Assembly (NCBI GenBank): GCA_004151065.3
Contig: NWUY0300047014.1
Location: forward strand, 24,537-38,542
DNA length: 14,006 bases
Reading direction: 5' to 3'
Source: Larix sibirica
Taxonomy: Eukaryota > Streptophyta > Pinopsida > Pinales > Pinaceae
This document shows, piece after piece, positions 1 through 7,673 of this stretch. The first letter of the stretch is position 1. Every line of letters begins with the position of its first letter. The notes beneath the pieces were generated by a model, which did no database searches, was not told where the DNA came from, and was given only the letters and a program-made list of their open reading frames with translations. The position numbers and the translations under genes are program-made.

Positions 1-285
1 AAGAGAATTTTGTGATTTTGTCATATTTTCTTCAGATCGGTCATACTTCGGGAAATTGGTGGAAAATACCCTCACTGTACCACAAGAAACATCACATTGC
101 AAGAAACATGTACAATATGGTTAAATAAAGTGGATCAGAGTGCGGTAGTCCTAGACTCTCTAGCAAGAGTGTCCAGGATGTTTTCTAGATGTTGGCTCAG
201 AGTCACTTTGACCTGGACTATTAGCTAGCAAGAGTGGTCTGTGACACTAAGGGCCAAAGCTGGGAAACATGGGGAGTTTGCTGAA
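1..285. other. Non-coding leader with a short direct repeat
   Basis: No coding frame of interest is visible. A 12-bp motif, CTAGCAAGAGTG, occurs at 160-171 and again at 225-236, 65 bp apart. The stretch runs directly into the 226-bp tandem repeat and probably belongs to the same non-coding retroelement-derived region; that link is inference. Confidence 0.4.
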
Positions 286-737
286 ATTTGTCAGTTTTAA
301 ATCTGATGTGATGAGAGAATTCTTGGACAACATGATGGACTAGATTGTTTTTGCTAGAGATGTTTGTTCGCAAAGTGGTGACGAGATCGTGGAGCATGTG
401 GCTTTGGCCTGGAACATGTATGGAGAAGCATGGATCTGTGAACAGATCTTCAGATTTGTTGGATATGCAAGGATATCCTTGGATCTGTATGGTGAAGTGT
501 AGATCTGTCAGATTTGTCAGTTTTAAATCTGATGTGATGAGAGAATTCTTGGACAACACGATGGACTAGATTGTTTTTGCTAGAGATGTTTGTTTTGCAT
601 AGTGGTGATGAAATCCTGGAGCATGTGGCTTTGGCCTGGAACATGCATGGAGAAGCATGGATCTATGAACGGATCTTCAGATCTGTTGGATATGCAAGGA
701 GATCCCTGGATCTGCATGGTAAGTGTAGATCTGTCAG
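286..737. repeat. 226-bp tandem repeat, two copies
   Basis: The unit starting at the TTTGTCAGTTTTAAATCTG motif (about 286) recurs at 512, giving a period of 226 bp with one or two single-base indels and roughly 93-95% identity by eye. Both copies share GAGAATTCTTGGACAAC and CATGTGGCTTTGGCCTGGAA. A third copy starts at about 737 but diverges within some 15 bases. Each unit is rich in AGATCT/GGATCT words. Short open frames inside it (for example 345-569 + and 450-644 -) recur with the period and have no protein-like signal. The repeat lies upstream of a polypurine tract and candidate LTR, so it may be the 3' untranslated part of a non-autonomous LTR element. Confidence 0.85.
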
Positions 738-1468
738 ATTTGTTGATAGCAAAGTTAGATCTTTTATGGAGAAGTCTGGATCGGCATGGTGGAGTGTAGA
801 TTGAGTATGTGTGAATCTGTTGTTGTGTGGCTTAACCTTATTGGTGCCTGTGTGGCTGCTGGTTTTGTTAAATTTGTTGGTGATCAATAAAGATCAAAAT
901 GTTGAGGCTGTTGCATCTGTTTGTCGATCTGTGGTAGCAGAGTGGTCGTTCAAGAAAAGGCTGAGTGACTTTTTATAGATTGTACTATCAGTGGTGACAA
1001 GTGAGTGAAAGGCATCGCTATTATCCAAGTAGAGCATTGTGAATGAAGAAGTACTTTGTTAAGGAGTGCTTGATTTGTCTCCTTGTATTTGGAGTAGAGA
1101 GGGATGTGGGTAAAGAAGTAGTTAGATGCTTAGCATCATTTGCTCAAGCATATAGTTGTAAGATAAACAGTTAGTTTATGTAATTGTATTTGGAGTAGGA
1201 GGGATGTGGGCAATGAAACAAGTTGATGTTTCATAGTATCACATGCCCGGGCATATAATTGTAAGCATTTTTTATGGAGTTGGATTTAATCACATTTGTA
1301 AATGGGTATATCACTGTAAGACCTATTTAGTTATGGGTACCCCTGGTTTGATGGTTCACCAATGTAAAGTAGTCTAGACGTAGACCTAGGTGATAGGGGG
1401 CATGTTGTATTCCATAATATCTTGTTAATAAACTTTGATTCAGGTTGGTGATTACTCCAAGTCAAGTT
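738..1468. other. Non-coding region between tandem repeat and candidate LTR
   Basis: No sustained frame and no recognisable reverse transcriptase, RNase H or integrase motif was found on either strand. If the LTR at 1481 is a 3' LTR, this is the 3' internal region of its element. The absence of pol sequence would then point to a non-autonomous or internally deleted element. A second PPT-like purine run, GATAGGGGGCA, followed by TGTTG lies near 1393-1407. Confidence 0.4.
1083..1265. repeat. Degenerate ~101-bp direct duplication
   Basis: TTGTATTTGGAGTAG(AG)AGGGATGTGGG occurs at about 1083 and again at 1184. Each copy continues into a related stretch ending in CATATAGTTGTAAG (to 1162) or CATATAATTGTAAG (to 1265). 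The period is 101-103 bp. The ends are well conserved and the middle is diverged. Not recognised as a known repeat family. Confidence 0.7.
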
Positions 1469-1480
1469 TAAAGGGGGTCA
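1469..1480 (+). other. Candidate polypurine tract of an LTR element
   Basis: TTAAAGGGGGTCA immediately precedes TGTTGGG at 1481. A purine-rich run directly abutting a TG-starting LTR is the normal site of plus-strand DNA priming in LTR retrotransposons. This makes the downstream LTR a 3' LTR in + orientation. The trailing TCA is less purine-rich than usual. Confidence 0.5.
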
Positions 1481-1873
1481 TGTTGGGTTAATCTTGACTT
1501 GGTCATAGAGTAGTTAAGATAACCTTGATTTGGTCATTGATGGGTTTACCATTGGTGGTTTACAGGCTCATGACACTGGGTAGCCCATGGTATTTGCCCA
1601 TGGTTTTGATGTGATGAAGGCTGAAGCCTATTTAAAGGCTTGAAGAACTCCATTGTAAGATGGATTAAGTGATTGGTGTTGGCCCAACTTGGCTGGGTTG
1701 GTCGGATTGGCCAAGGTTAATGAAGAGTTCTTCAGCACAAGGCTGGTTTTCCTGGTTTGGGTTTCCACGGTAAATCTCATCTCCATTTATGTGCATACTT
1801 GTTGTTTGATGTCTCTCTCCAAGATGTTTGCTATGTGTTTTTTATGATCCTTTAGTTGTATTTAGTTTTAACA
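1481..1873 (+). mobile_element. Candidate Copia-type 3' LTR, 393 bp
   Basis: It begins TGTTGGG and ends TTTTAACA, so the ends form the short TGTT/AACA inverted repeat typical of LTRs. A TATA-like TATTTAAA sits at 1629-1636, about 150 bp in. The motif GGGTTTCCACGGTAAATC at 1759-1776 resembles the U5 region of many plant Ty1/Copia LTRs. A polypurine tract precedes it, and the five bases before and after do not match, as expected for a 3' LTR rather than a solo LTR. The 5' LTR is not in the window, so no LTR pair can be aligned and the right boundary at 1873 is a best guess. Copia assignment rests on end and U5 motifs only. Confidence 0.55.
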
Positions 1874-1928
1874 AGACTAATCATCCTTTCACCTTCATCC
1901 ACTTAGGCTTCATACTCTTCCTTTAAAT

Positions 1929-2129
1929 GACCAAGGGAATGCTGATCAAAATGATGCTCAACCCTAGGATGATCAACATTATGAGGATGCTGAAGATGAT
2001 AAAAAGGGTTTTTCACTTAGAGCAAAGGATCATCACCAAGCTCATTACTCAATTGTTACTTGTTGGGCTTCTTGCTTTCCCCTTGGAAAAAATGAACATC
2101 TATCCAACCCTCGGAGTCTTCTAATCTTT
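1929..2129 (+). pseudogene. Possible acidic coding remnant
   Basis: In the frame starting GAC at 1929 the sequence reads an acidic, Asp/Gln/Asn-rich stretch, interrupted by one TAG at about 1962, then DDQHYEDAEDDKKG and further sense codons. It resembles the low-complexity linkers found in retroelement polyproteins but matches no family I can name. It could equally be chance in AT-rich DNA. A second overlapping frame (1927-2124, Met/Ile/Lys-rich) looks like its shadow. Confidence 0.2.
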
Positions 2130-2355
2130 TTGGCTTTCAATTGTGTCAAAGTGGAGAAGAGGATGACCAAGTAGAAACCTTATACTTGGATAATTTGTTG
2201 CAGACATGGCTTTGAAATTTTGAATTCTATTTTGTCCCTGCCAGGCTCGATTAACAGAGAAAGCTTGTCTAAGCAGAACAACCTTAACCAATGCCTACTC
2301 ATCGCCAAGATGTAGCTTTGCCAATCAAGGGTGGAGATTGTACATGTAACATTAG

Positions 2356-2892
2356 CATGAGGAGCTTGGCGACGGTTCCAATTCAACTATCAGTGAAGTA
2401 GACATTTCTGCAGTGCATGAGGTAGTGCTCACGGCTGAGAATGCCTCTCATTATGAACAGCTCGCCAAGGCTTTCACCTGAGCACTTGCTGATTGTGCCT
2501 CAACCACTGCTGAGTATTTGGATGAATACGAGACAATGCTGCAAGAGGAGAATGCATCCCTCCAAACCCAGTGTGCTTCTGCCATCCCCAATACTAGATA
2601 GGGGTGTACTGCAGCTGAAGATGCTGCTACACAGAAATATCAATTGGTTTTGCAGATTTTAGTTCATGAGTTGTATGGTGTTATGGATGATGTGGCGCAT
2701 TGGGAATATCATCTAGTGCACACATGCTTCTGCCCTATAGGATATACATCGCAAATGCAACAACTTGGCATTGCCATGACTTCGTGGATGGCCGGTTTGG
2801 GTGCCAAGATGTATACCTGTGGTCTACAAACTGCGTTGATGGATGATTCTGCAGAGGTCACGTTCCAGAAGGATATTGTAGAAGTATACTGA
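2356..2892 (+). pseudogene. Broken ORF, coiled-coil-like protein remnant
   Basis: A single frame runs from 2356 to the TGA at 2890-2892, interrupted only by a TGA near 2479 and a TAG near 2599. The translation is protein-like: EVDISAVHEVVLTAENASHY, then an Ala/Glu-rich stretch with AEYLDEYETMLQEENASLQT (heptad-like), and after the second stop AAEDAATQKYQLVLQILVHE and an intact tail of about 80 codons ending KDIVEVY. The region is GC-richer than its flanks. Upstream of 2356 the frame is closed by TAA and TAG. It lies between two candidate LTRs, so a retroelement Gag-like protein is possible, but no CCHC zinc knuckle, protease or RT motif is visible and I do not recognise the protein. Confidence 0.4.
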
Positions 2893-3490
2893 TGCATAAG
2901 CTATTAAGCTCATTAGGCTCGATTGCACTTCAACACTGTATTTGCCAGTGCTACCCCCCTCACCTGACTAATGACCTGAAGTCCATGATAGCGCTAAACT
3001 TACTTCCCATTGCAGTCTTGCCTCAACTTGGGTTCCTACTCACATTGCTTTGCTATTGTTGAAACACTCGACGGTTCAGTACCATCTATAGGAGTAGCTG
3101 TGCACTTCCTGGCCGCTGTTGCACCAGGGTTGATACAAGAGAAGGCCGCTTGGATTTTTGCCTTGTTTCCAGGACACTCGCATCACCAGCCCCCGTCCGA
3201 CCCTCCCCCCTTCCCTTTACCTCGGCCAGTTGATATGCAGTGAGGGTTTCACTCTGCTTTTTGATATTGAGGATGCGTCTTCTGGCGTCATTGGTTTTAC
3301 CGTTCTAGTGAACGTTTTGCCAGGGCTGCCTCGTGTTTTCAGGTGGTCAGTTTGCAGGTGCTCTTCCTGTCACAGCGTGGTTGTCGGCCCTGTTTTGCCA
3401 AGTGGCTATCCTTCAGTGGGCTTCTCACCATTGATCACCAGTTTGTCGACCAGCTTCGCACTGTGCTGACATATCAACAGTAGATACTGT
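2893..3490 (+). other. GC-richer region with overlapping weak open frames
   Basis: Open frames at 3010-3243, 3158-3469 and, in a third frame, about 3271-3483 overlap on the + strand, so at most one can be real. The 3271-3483 frame gives 70 codons ending LRTVLTYQQ then TAG, only a few bases before a candidate polypurine tract, which is where the end of an LTR-element ORF would be expected. ACTTCCCATTGCAG at about 3002-3015 looks like a splice acceptor but nothing supports an exon. A CCCTCCCCCCTTCCC pyrimidine run lies near 3200. No domain is recognised. Confidence 0.25.
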
Positions 3491-3497
3491 CGGGGGA

Positions 3498-4012
3498 TGA
3501 TTCGAGGATGAATCAACCTTCGAGGGCCGGATAGACGGATAGTGTTGAGCGCAATTATGAATAGAGCACCATTCTTGAACAGTGCGCCAATACACCAAGC
3601 AACCAGCATTTCGGGATCTTTGCGTTGTCGAACTGCTAGGTATGTGGGGGCTATTCTGACAGAATCTTCTGATGGCAATGGTGTTCCTTTAGCCGAATAT
3701 TTGGCACATGCCCTTTTGCCTCTTGGCTTCGTCTTTTCCATGTTGAGCCGACTATTATGGCGCCACGTGTCTTGTATTTATTCTGTTTTTGTCGTATTAG
3801 GGTAGTATTTTAACCACTGGGATTGTGTAAAACCGTGCTCATTTTCTGTTATTTATGAGCATTTGCCAGAGCCAGGGATTCACTGAGCATTGTACATTTT
3901 ACTTGCTCATCAGCTAACAAGGTGGTTTCTGGCCGTATCTCTGGTGTTCATAGTGTTATTGCTACTGTTCTTGCTGTACTCTGCATGAAGTTCCTAGTTT
4001 AGCGTTGTTACA
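3498..4012 (+). mobile_element. Candidate LTR with G-box and TATA-like promoter
   Basis: A short purine run, GGGGGA (3492-3497), precedes TGATTCGAGGATGAATC. The segment ends TTGTTACA at 4012, giving TG...CA ends over 515 bp. Promoter-like elements are a perfect G-box CACGTG (3764-3769) and TATTTATT (3775-3782). An alternative left end is TGTGGGGGCT at 3643. That gives a 370-bp TGT...ACA unit flanked by AGGTA (3638-3642) and AGGTG (4013-4017), a 4-of-5 target-duplication-like match, which would make it a solo LTR. Ty3/Gypsy affiliation is inference from the style of the PPT/LTR junction. No second copy is present to fix the boundaries. Confidence 0.4.
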
Positions 4013-4416
4013 AGGTGTAAATAAGTAAAGAGTGGACTGTAATGAATTTTAATTAATCTGTGGATGCAATTCTCCTTAATCATTGTGGCATTTATGTAAG
4101 AATTCCTCTCCTTAGTGTGGGTTCTCATTAGCGTATCTAACAAAAGATAATCACTTAATGTGAGGGATGGAATTGTCCAGAGTTTTAGTCCGAGTGGAAA
4201 AGATTCTAGGTTCTAGCGTTACTTCTTTCTTGCCATGATATTATGCACACGCTTCTACCATTTTAACTTTGCATGTTGATGATTTTTAGTGTGGAATCTG
4301 AGAAAAGTGTATTGTGAACCATGTATAAACATTTATATAGGAGAGACCGTCATTTTCTGTAATAGAAATGGCTTTTATTGTTTACAGTTTTGCAATATAC
4401 CTACATAAATTGTTCT
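4013..4416. other. AT-rich spacer, nothing recognised
   Basis: No coding frame, repeat or promoter could be supported. If 5020-5109 is a real exon, this stretch would be part of the preceding intron, as would the retrocopy that follows. Confidence 0.4.
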
Positions 4417-4432
4417 AGTGTTATTGTAATAT
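4417..4432. repeat. Left copy of 16-bp target-site duplication
   Basis: AGTGTTATTGTAATAT here is repeated exactly at 4856-4871. The two copies bracket a 423-bp segment whose minus strand has mRNA 3'-end architecture. Such 7-20 bp duplications are the signature of LINE-type target-primed reverse transcription. The left copy abuts a T-run (T at 4432-4438), which is the A-tail of the insert on the minus strand. Confidence 0.85.
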
Positions 4433-4855
4433 TTTTTTCAACAAGAAAAAAAGACTCCGTTGCTTGATATTCATTAAGTTATGAATAAAAGACAACATAC
4501 ATAGTTTCTGGAAAGTACTGAGATTAGAAAAATCAGCATCCTAAATCTCTAAACCAGTCTCCTGCATATTGTTCTAAATATAATCAATCCTTCCAAAATA
4601 TGGCAGTTCAGAAGGATGCTTACATATAATGACCGAAAATTCCAAAAAGATCCCCGAATGTCAACAAGAGTGCCGTGACGAAACAAGATAAAACTGAAAA
4701 AGTATGATGCAAGAAATATATCAAGGAAAACAAAACAAAGACTGTAAACTGAAGTCCCTCAGTAAGCCTGAATAACACCCGTGGAGACTCTTGAGAGCTC
4801 TTTGAATTCTTCGAAAAACATTAACCCTTCAGTCAATCCAAGGGCCTCCTTCGAC
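4433..4855 (-). pseudogene. 5'-truncated processed retrocopy of an unidentified gene
   Basis: Read on the minus strand, the insert starts at 4855. From 4854 to 4762 it encodes 31 codons beginning SKEALGLTEG, continuing LMFFEEFKELSRVSTG and ending VIQAY, with a TGA stop at 4761-4759. There is no internal stop or frameshift. About 320 nt of 3'-UTR-like, T-rich sequence follows. It has an AATGAA-type possible poly(A) signal about 50 nt before the end and a tail of 6-7 A adjoining the target-site duplication. Intronless coding end plus 3' UTR plus A-tail plus 16-bp duplication is what LINE machinery leaves when it retroposes a cellular mRNA and stops early. The intact codons suggest a fairly recent event, though the tail has shortened. 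I do not recognise the protein. It could alternatively be the 3' end of a non-LTR element's own ORF, but the tail of that ORF looks like a soluble cellular protein. Confidence 0.75.
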
Positions 4856-4871
4856 AGTGTTATTGTAATAT
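4856..4871. repeat. Right copy of 16-bp target-site duplication
   Basis: Exact match to 4417-4432. The bases beyond (ATTGTTC) represent the continuation of the pre-insertion site. The T/A step at the junction is compatible with a LINE endonuclease nick, although it is not a strong TTTT/AA site. Confidence 0.85.
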
Positions 4872-5019
4872 ATTGTTCTTTAAGATATTGTGATATATTT
4901 GAATTAATGCGAGTAATTTAGAATTTTAGTATAAATTTGTAATTGAAATTTAGCTGAAATTACGATTTGATAAAGCGCTTGTTCTGATGGTATTTGCAAT
5001 TTGGTGCTTTTTTCAACAG

Positions 5020-5109
5020 CGCTCTTATGTGGTATATCCACCAGAGGGACCTCGCCCACCCTCTCCGGAAGAGATACGAGAATTGGCACGAAAGAACAAG
5101 TTTCAGTGA
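5020..5109 (+). CDS. Putative terminal exon of an unidentified host gene
   Basis: A good 3' splice site (TTTGGTGCTTTTTTCAACAG, ending at 5019) is followed in phase 0 by 29 codons: RSYVVYPPEGPRPPSPEEI then RELARKNKFQ, and a TGA at 5107-5109. AATAAA lies at 5130-5135, 21 nt after the stop, as a possible poly(A) signal. The Pro/Glu-rich stretch followed by a charged helix-like end is far more protein-like than the surrounding AT-rich DNA, and codon use is GC-richer. The other + frame through here (5001-5192) is less protein-like. A weak GT at 5100-5101 could instead be a donor, making this an internal 80-nt exon. Upstream exons are not visible. The last ~25 bases are included in the downstream tandem duplication. 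Family not recognised; it could be a dead gene fragment. Confidence 0.45.
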   Translation, partial: RSYVVYPPEGPRPPSPEEIRELARKNKFQ

Positions 5110-5274
5110 AGTTTTATCCTTTTCATACAAATAAAAATGCTCATTATTTTAAGAGTTCTTATTCTGGTATAATATTATTGCTATTGGGTTAATAATGTTT
5201 ATTTTAAGAGTGTTTATTCTGGTTTAATATTATTGCTATGGAAGTCTGTAAAAACTAATTTGTATAGCTTGAGT

Positions 5275-5329
5275 AGGCTTAATGGTTAAAAACATGTGTT
5301 TTGTTATGGGAGGTCACAAGTTCAAATCC
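5275..5329 (+). repeat. tRNA-derived SINE-like head, copy 1
   Basis: AGGCTTAATGG (5275-5285) fits the pol III A box at 10 of 11 positions, and GTTCAAATC (5320-5328) fits the B box GWTCRANNC perfectly. The 45-bp spacing from A-box start to B-box start is tRNA-like. The flanks do not close an acceptor stem and the anticodon region is unconvincing, so this is a tRNA-derived SINE head or tRNA relic, not a functional tRNA. The body may run to the CACCTCC/CTCCTTAT end near 5370. Family not identified. Confidence 0.6.
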
Positions 5330-5563
5330 GGAGTAGGATATGTACACCTCCATAGAAGGGTCTCCTTATTGGCACGAAAGAACAAGTTTCACTGAAGTTT
5401 TATCCTTTTCATACAAATAATAATGTTCATTGTTTTAGGAGTTCTTATTCTGGTATGATATTATTGCTATTGGGTTAATAATGTTTATTATTTTAAGAGT
5501 GTTTATTCTGGTTTAATATTATTACTATGTAAGTCTGTAAAAACTAATTTGTATAGCTTGAGT

Positions 5564-5618
5564 AGGCTTAATGGTTAAAAATATGTGTTTTGTTATAGGA
5601 AGTCACAAGTTCAAATCC
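5564..5618 (+). repeat. tRNA-derived SINE-like head, copy 2
   Basis: Duplicate of the head at 5275 within tandem unit 2. A box AGGCTTAATGG at 5564-5574 and B box GTTCAAATCC at 5609-5618 are both unchanged, while intervening bases show G-to-A and C-to-T changes relative to copy 1. It arose by the tandem duplication and not by an independent insertion. Confidence 0.6.
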
Positions 5619-5660
5619 GGAGTAGGATATGTACACCTCCATAAGAAGGGGCTCCTTATC

Positions 5661-5894
5661 CCACAAAGTCTGATTTCTATATTACAATGAATTCCAGTTT
5701 TATCATTTCACAATTTCTTCGATATTTATAAGAAGAGATTATTTTTCTTTTTTATCACTTCATAAGCACATTGACTTGACATTGGTAGGAAACAATTGAA
5801 ATTTTGTTGTGTAAATGTACGTTAGATTCAGATCGATTTGTTTTTCACTGTTTATTTAATACATACTCAAAAGACTCATATTTAAGTTGGTAAA
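5661..5894. other. AT-rich spacer, nothing recognised
   Basis: No coding frame or repeat was found between the tandem duplication and the next SINE-like head. Confidence 0.4.
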
Positions 5895-5901
5895 ATTCAA
5901 T

Positions 5902-6065
5902 TAGTTCAATTGGTAAGATGTGCGCACACTTTCTTGGTTTGGGGGGAGGTGATGAGTTTGAGCCTCGAGTCCTATAGGGTTAGGCCTTCTGTGAGGAAGG
6001 CCAATGGTTTACCACCTTTACCATCCATGAAATATGGGGAAGTATTGATGGGTTTCCCGGTCAAT
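5902..6065 (+). repeat. Second, distinct tRNA-derived SINE-like element
   Basis: TAGTTCAATTG (5902-5912) matches the A box TRGYNNANNNG exactly. GTTTGAGCC (5956-5964) matches the B box GWTCRANNC with one mismatch. The body after it contains a perfect 7-bp stem GGCCTTC (5983-5989), loop TGTGAG, GAAGGCC (5996-6002). The end is not defined; I stop near the AAAAAAGC stretch at about 6072. Sequence differs from the heads at 5275 and 5564, so it is a different family. The ORF running through it (5910-6113) is not considered coding. Confidence 0.5.
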
Positions 6066-6108
6066 TTCACTAAAAAAGCAATTTATTTTCTAATAATAGT
6101 AAATAGAA

Positions 6109-6249
6109 GGTAAAGAACGAGTCAACAATGGCATTGAATGCATAGTCTTTAGAGTTTGCTATTCCGTTTTTTTCCCAAATTGATGTCAATTTTTTATGAT
6201 GGTGAATGGGGGTAAAGAATGAGTCAACACTGTTACTGAATGTATATTA
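6109..6249. repeat. 39-bp direct repeat, 102 bp apart
   Basis: GGTAAAGAA(C/T)GAGTCAACA is followed by a diverged middle and then TTGAATGCATA or CTGAATGTATA. It occurs at about 6109-6147 and 6211-6249. It brackets a short T-rich stretch. This is probably a local duplication; origin unknown. Confidence 0.65.
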
Positions 6250-6399
6250 CATTGGCATTAGTTCATCTTATTTATATATAAAATTTCAAGATTAGAATAT
6301 CATTTTTGATAAATTTTTTGACTTTATAAAACAATTTACTTGTGCCAAGTAATTCAAGTTAAGATTTAGATTGATTTATTTTTTTGTCTTTATTTTTGA

Positions 6400-7030
6400 A
6401 GTAGATTTCAAATTATATAGTAGGTGGTGGTAGGGTGCTTATTGATTCTAGAGGAAATCAAGTAACAACATATGCTTGGGGATTGGGCATAACTACCAAC
6501 AACTAAGTTGAAGAGCTTCCTATAATGTAGGAGACAAAAATAGCTAAACATATGAACATTAAAAGGATCTTAGTCTTTCAAGACTCAACCATCATCATCA
6601 GGTATATGATCACTCTATCTACTCTGAAAGGTTGTGGTCTTAGTAGAGTTATGATGAGATTGAGTTTTACCATATTCTTCGTGGGCTAAATGCAAAACCC
6701 AACCAAAGTGCTAATGTAGCATGTCACCTCCCATATGGCCAATTAGAAAAGTGGGGAGAGGGGCACGGTGCGGTTAACTTGCCTACCCTAAGTTTCTTAT
6801 CCACTTTCAAATCCATGAAGTGCATTATTACTCCCATTAGATGGGACTGTTTCACACTGCATGGCTTGGTTGATACCTTAACTGTTGTTTGTCCTCTCCC
6901 CAAGTCACACAAGCAGACGTTAATGAACACCTTGGTGGCGGGATGTTTCAGGCAATGCAATATCATTTCACCTCATTTTCAGGTTTGGAGGGATTTCTCT
7001 AGAATTGCTTGGCCTCTAGTCGCTCTGTAG
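6400..7030 (+). pseudogene. Frameshifted RNase H remnant, LINE-like C-terminal domain
   Basis: From 6423 the frame reads GGGRVLIDSRGNQVTTYAWG then LGITTNN, a TAA, VEELPIM, a TAG, and then ETKIAKHMNIKRILVFQDST. This follows the type I RNase H pattern (Gly-rich strand, NNxxE helix, GDS strand). The family's catalytic Glu is in VEE and an Asp in FQDS; an upstream VDF (about 6402) may be the first Asp. After a frameshift near 6640-6656 the other frame gives EIEFYHILRGLNAKPNQSAN, the usual FFHxxRxxNxxADxxAN end with the final Asp replaced by Asn, then an open tail of about 95 residues to a TAG at 7028-7030. No integrase follows, which favours the C-terminal RNase H of plant L1-type LINEs over Ty3/Gypsy. 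It is dead: two stops, a frameshift and lost catalytic context. Confidence 0.7.
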
Positions 7031-7673
7031 AGGTGTGACCTCGGTCATAGTAAACATTCAAGCAAAGAATTTGGTGATTTGGTAATGTTATATATTGTTG
7101 TTATGTTTGGTATTATTCTCGCCCTCTTGGTGTTAAGCAATAGTGCTCTAAAATGTTGTTGATGTAGCGTCCCAAAGATTCTAGTTGCATCAAGAGGCGC
7201 TTTCTACAACCCAATATGAAGGAGAAGTGCAATTTTGTGCTCAACATGGAGTTGACACATGGCACTTTATTAAAACAATAAAATACTAAGTAAAACAAAT
7301 TACAATGTTGGCCAAAACTCAAGTTCAAAATAAAAATATATATATTCCAATAAATTAGAACTTAAAAAATTAATGAAATTTGGATACTTCTTTCTATACC
7401 ATCCTTCATGTAATTTAGGGAACGTTCTCATTATCGAAGTGTGAAGTTCTTATTTTCAACCACATGTCATATATTATCTAATTTACTAATTGATATAGCT
7501 TTCAACATTGCATGTTTGACTATATCTAATTATTAGTTATACTTGTTAAGGATATTATAAAATCTATCTATCTTTACCTCTTTGCTCTTTACATAGATTT
7601 TTACCTTTTTGCAATTTACATGGTTTTTTTTACAATGGTGATGGCATTCATCTTTTATGATTTCATTTAAGAT
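7031..7673. other. AT-rich region, possible LINE 3' UTR then spacer
   Basis: The first 250-300 bp after the RNase H stop could be the LINE 3' UTR. An A-rich stretch with TATATATA near 7327-7347 is a candidate 3' end, but no target-site duplication was identified because the 5' end of the element is undefined. Beyond it no coding frame is supported. Confidence 0.3.

Larger units (their letters stand above)
5085..5660. repeat. ~286-bp tandem duplication containing an exon end and a SINE-like head
   Basis: GGCACGAAAGAACAAGTTTC starts at 5085 and again at 5371; both units end CTCCTTAT (about 5370 and 5659). By eye the units differ at about 13 substitutions and two small insertions, or roughly 95% identity. 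Within each unit is an older nested duplication of about 55-58 bp (ATTTTAAGAG...TTATTCTGGT at 5146 and 5201 in unit 1, with a 3-bp insertion in unit 2). Each unit also carries one tRNA-like A/B-box pair. Unit 1 begins inside the putative exon, so the duplication copied the exon's last codons and stop. Confidence 0.9.

Noticed and set aside
221-887. Several short ORFs on both strands in the tandem repeat
   Set aside because: They recur with the 226-bp period in several frames at once, so they are by-products of the repeat.
3406-3741. 111-codon minus-strand open frame
   Set aside because: It lies antisense across the candidate PPT/LTR border; the basic, Leu-rich translation shows no domain.
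3542-3805. 87-codon + strand open frame
   Set aside because: It sits inside the candidate LTR and ends among the G-box and TATA-like elements; no protein family signal.
5275-5329. Functional tRNA gene
   Set aside because: A and B boxes are present, but no closed acceptor stem or credible anticodon loop could be drawn.
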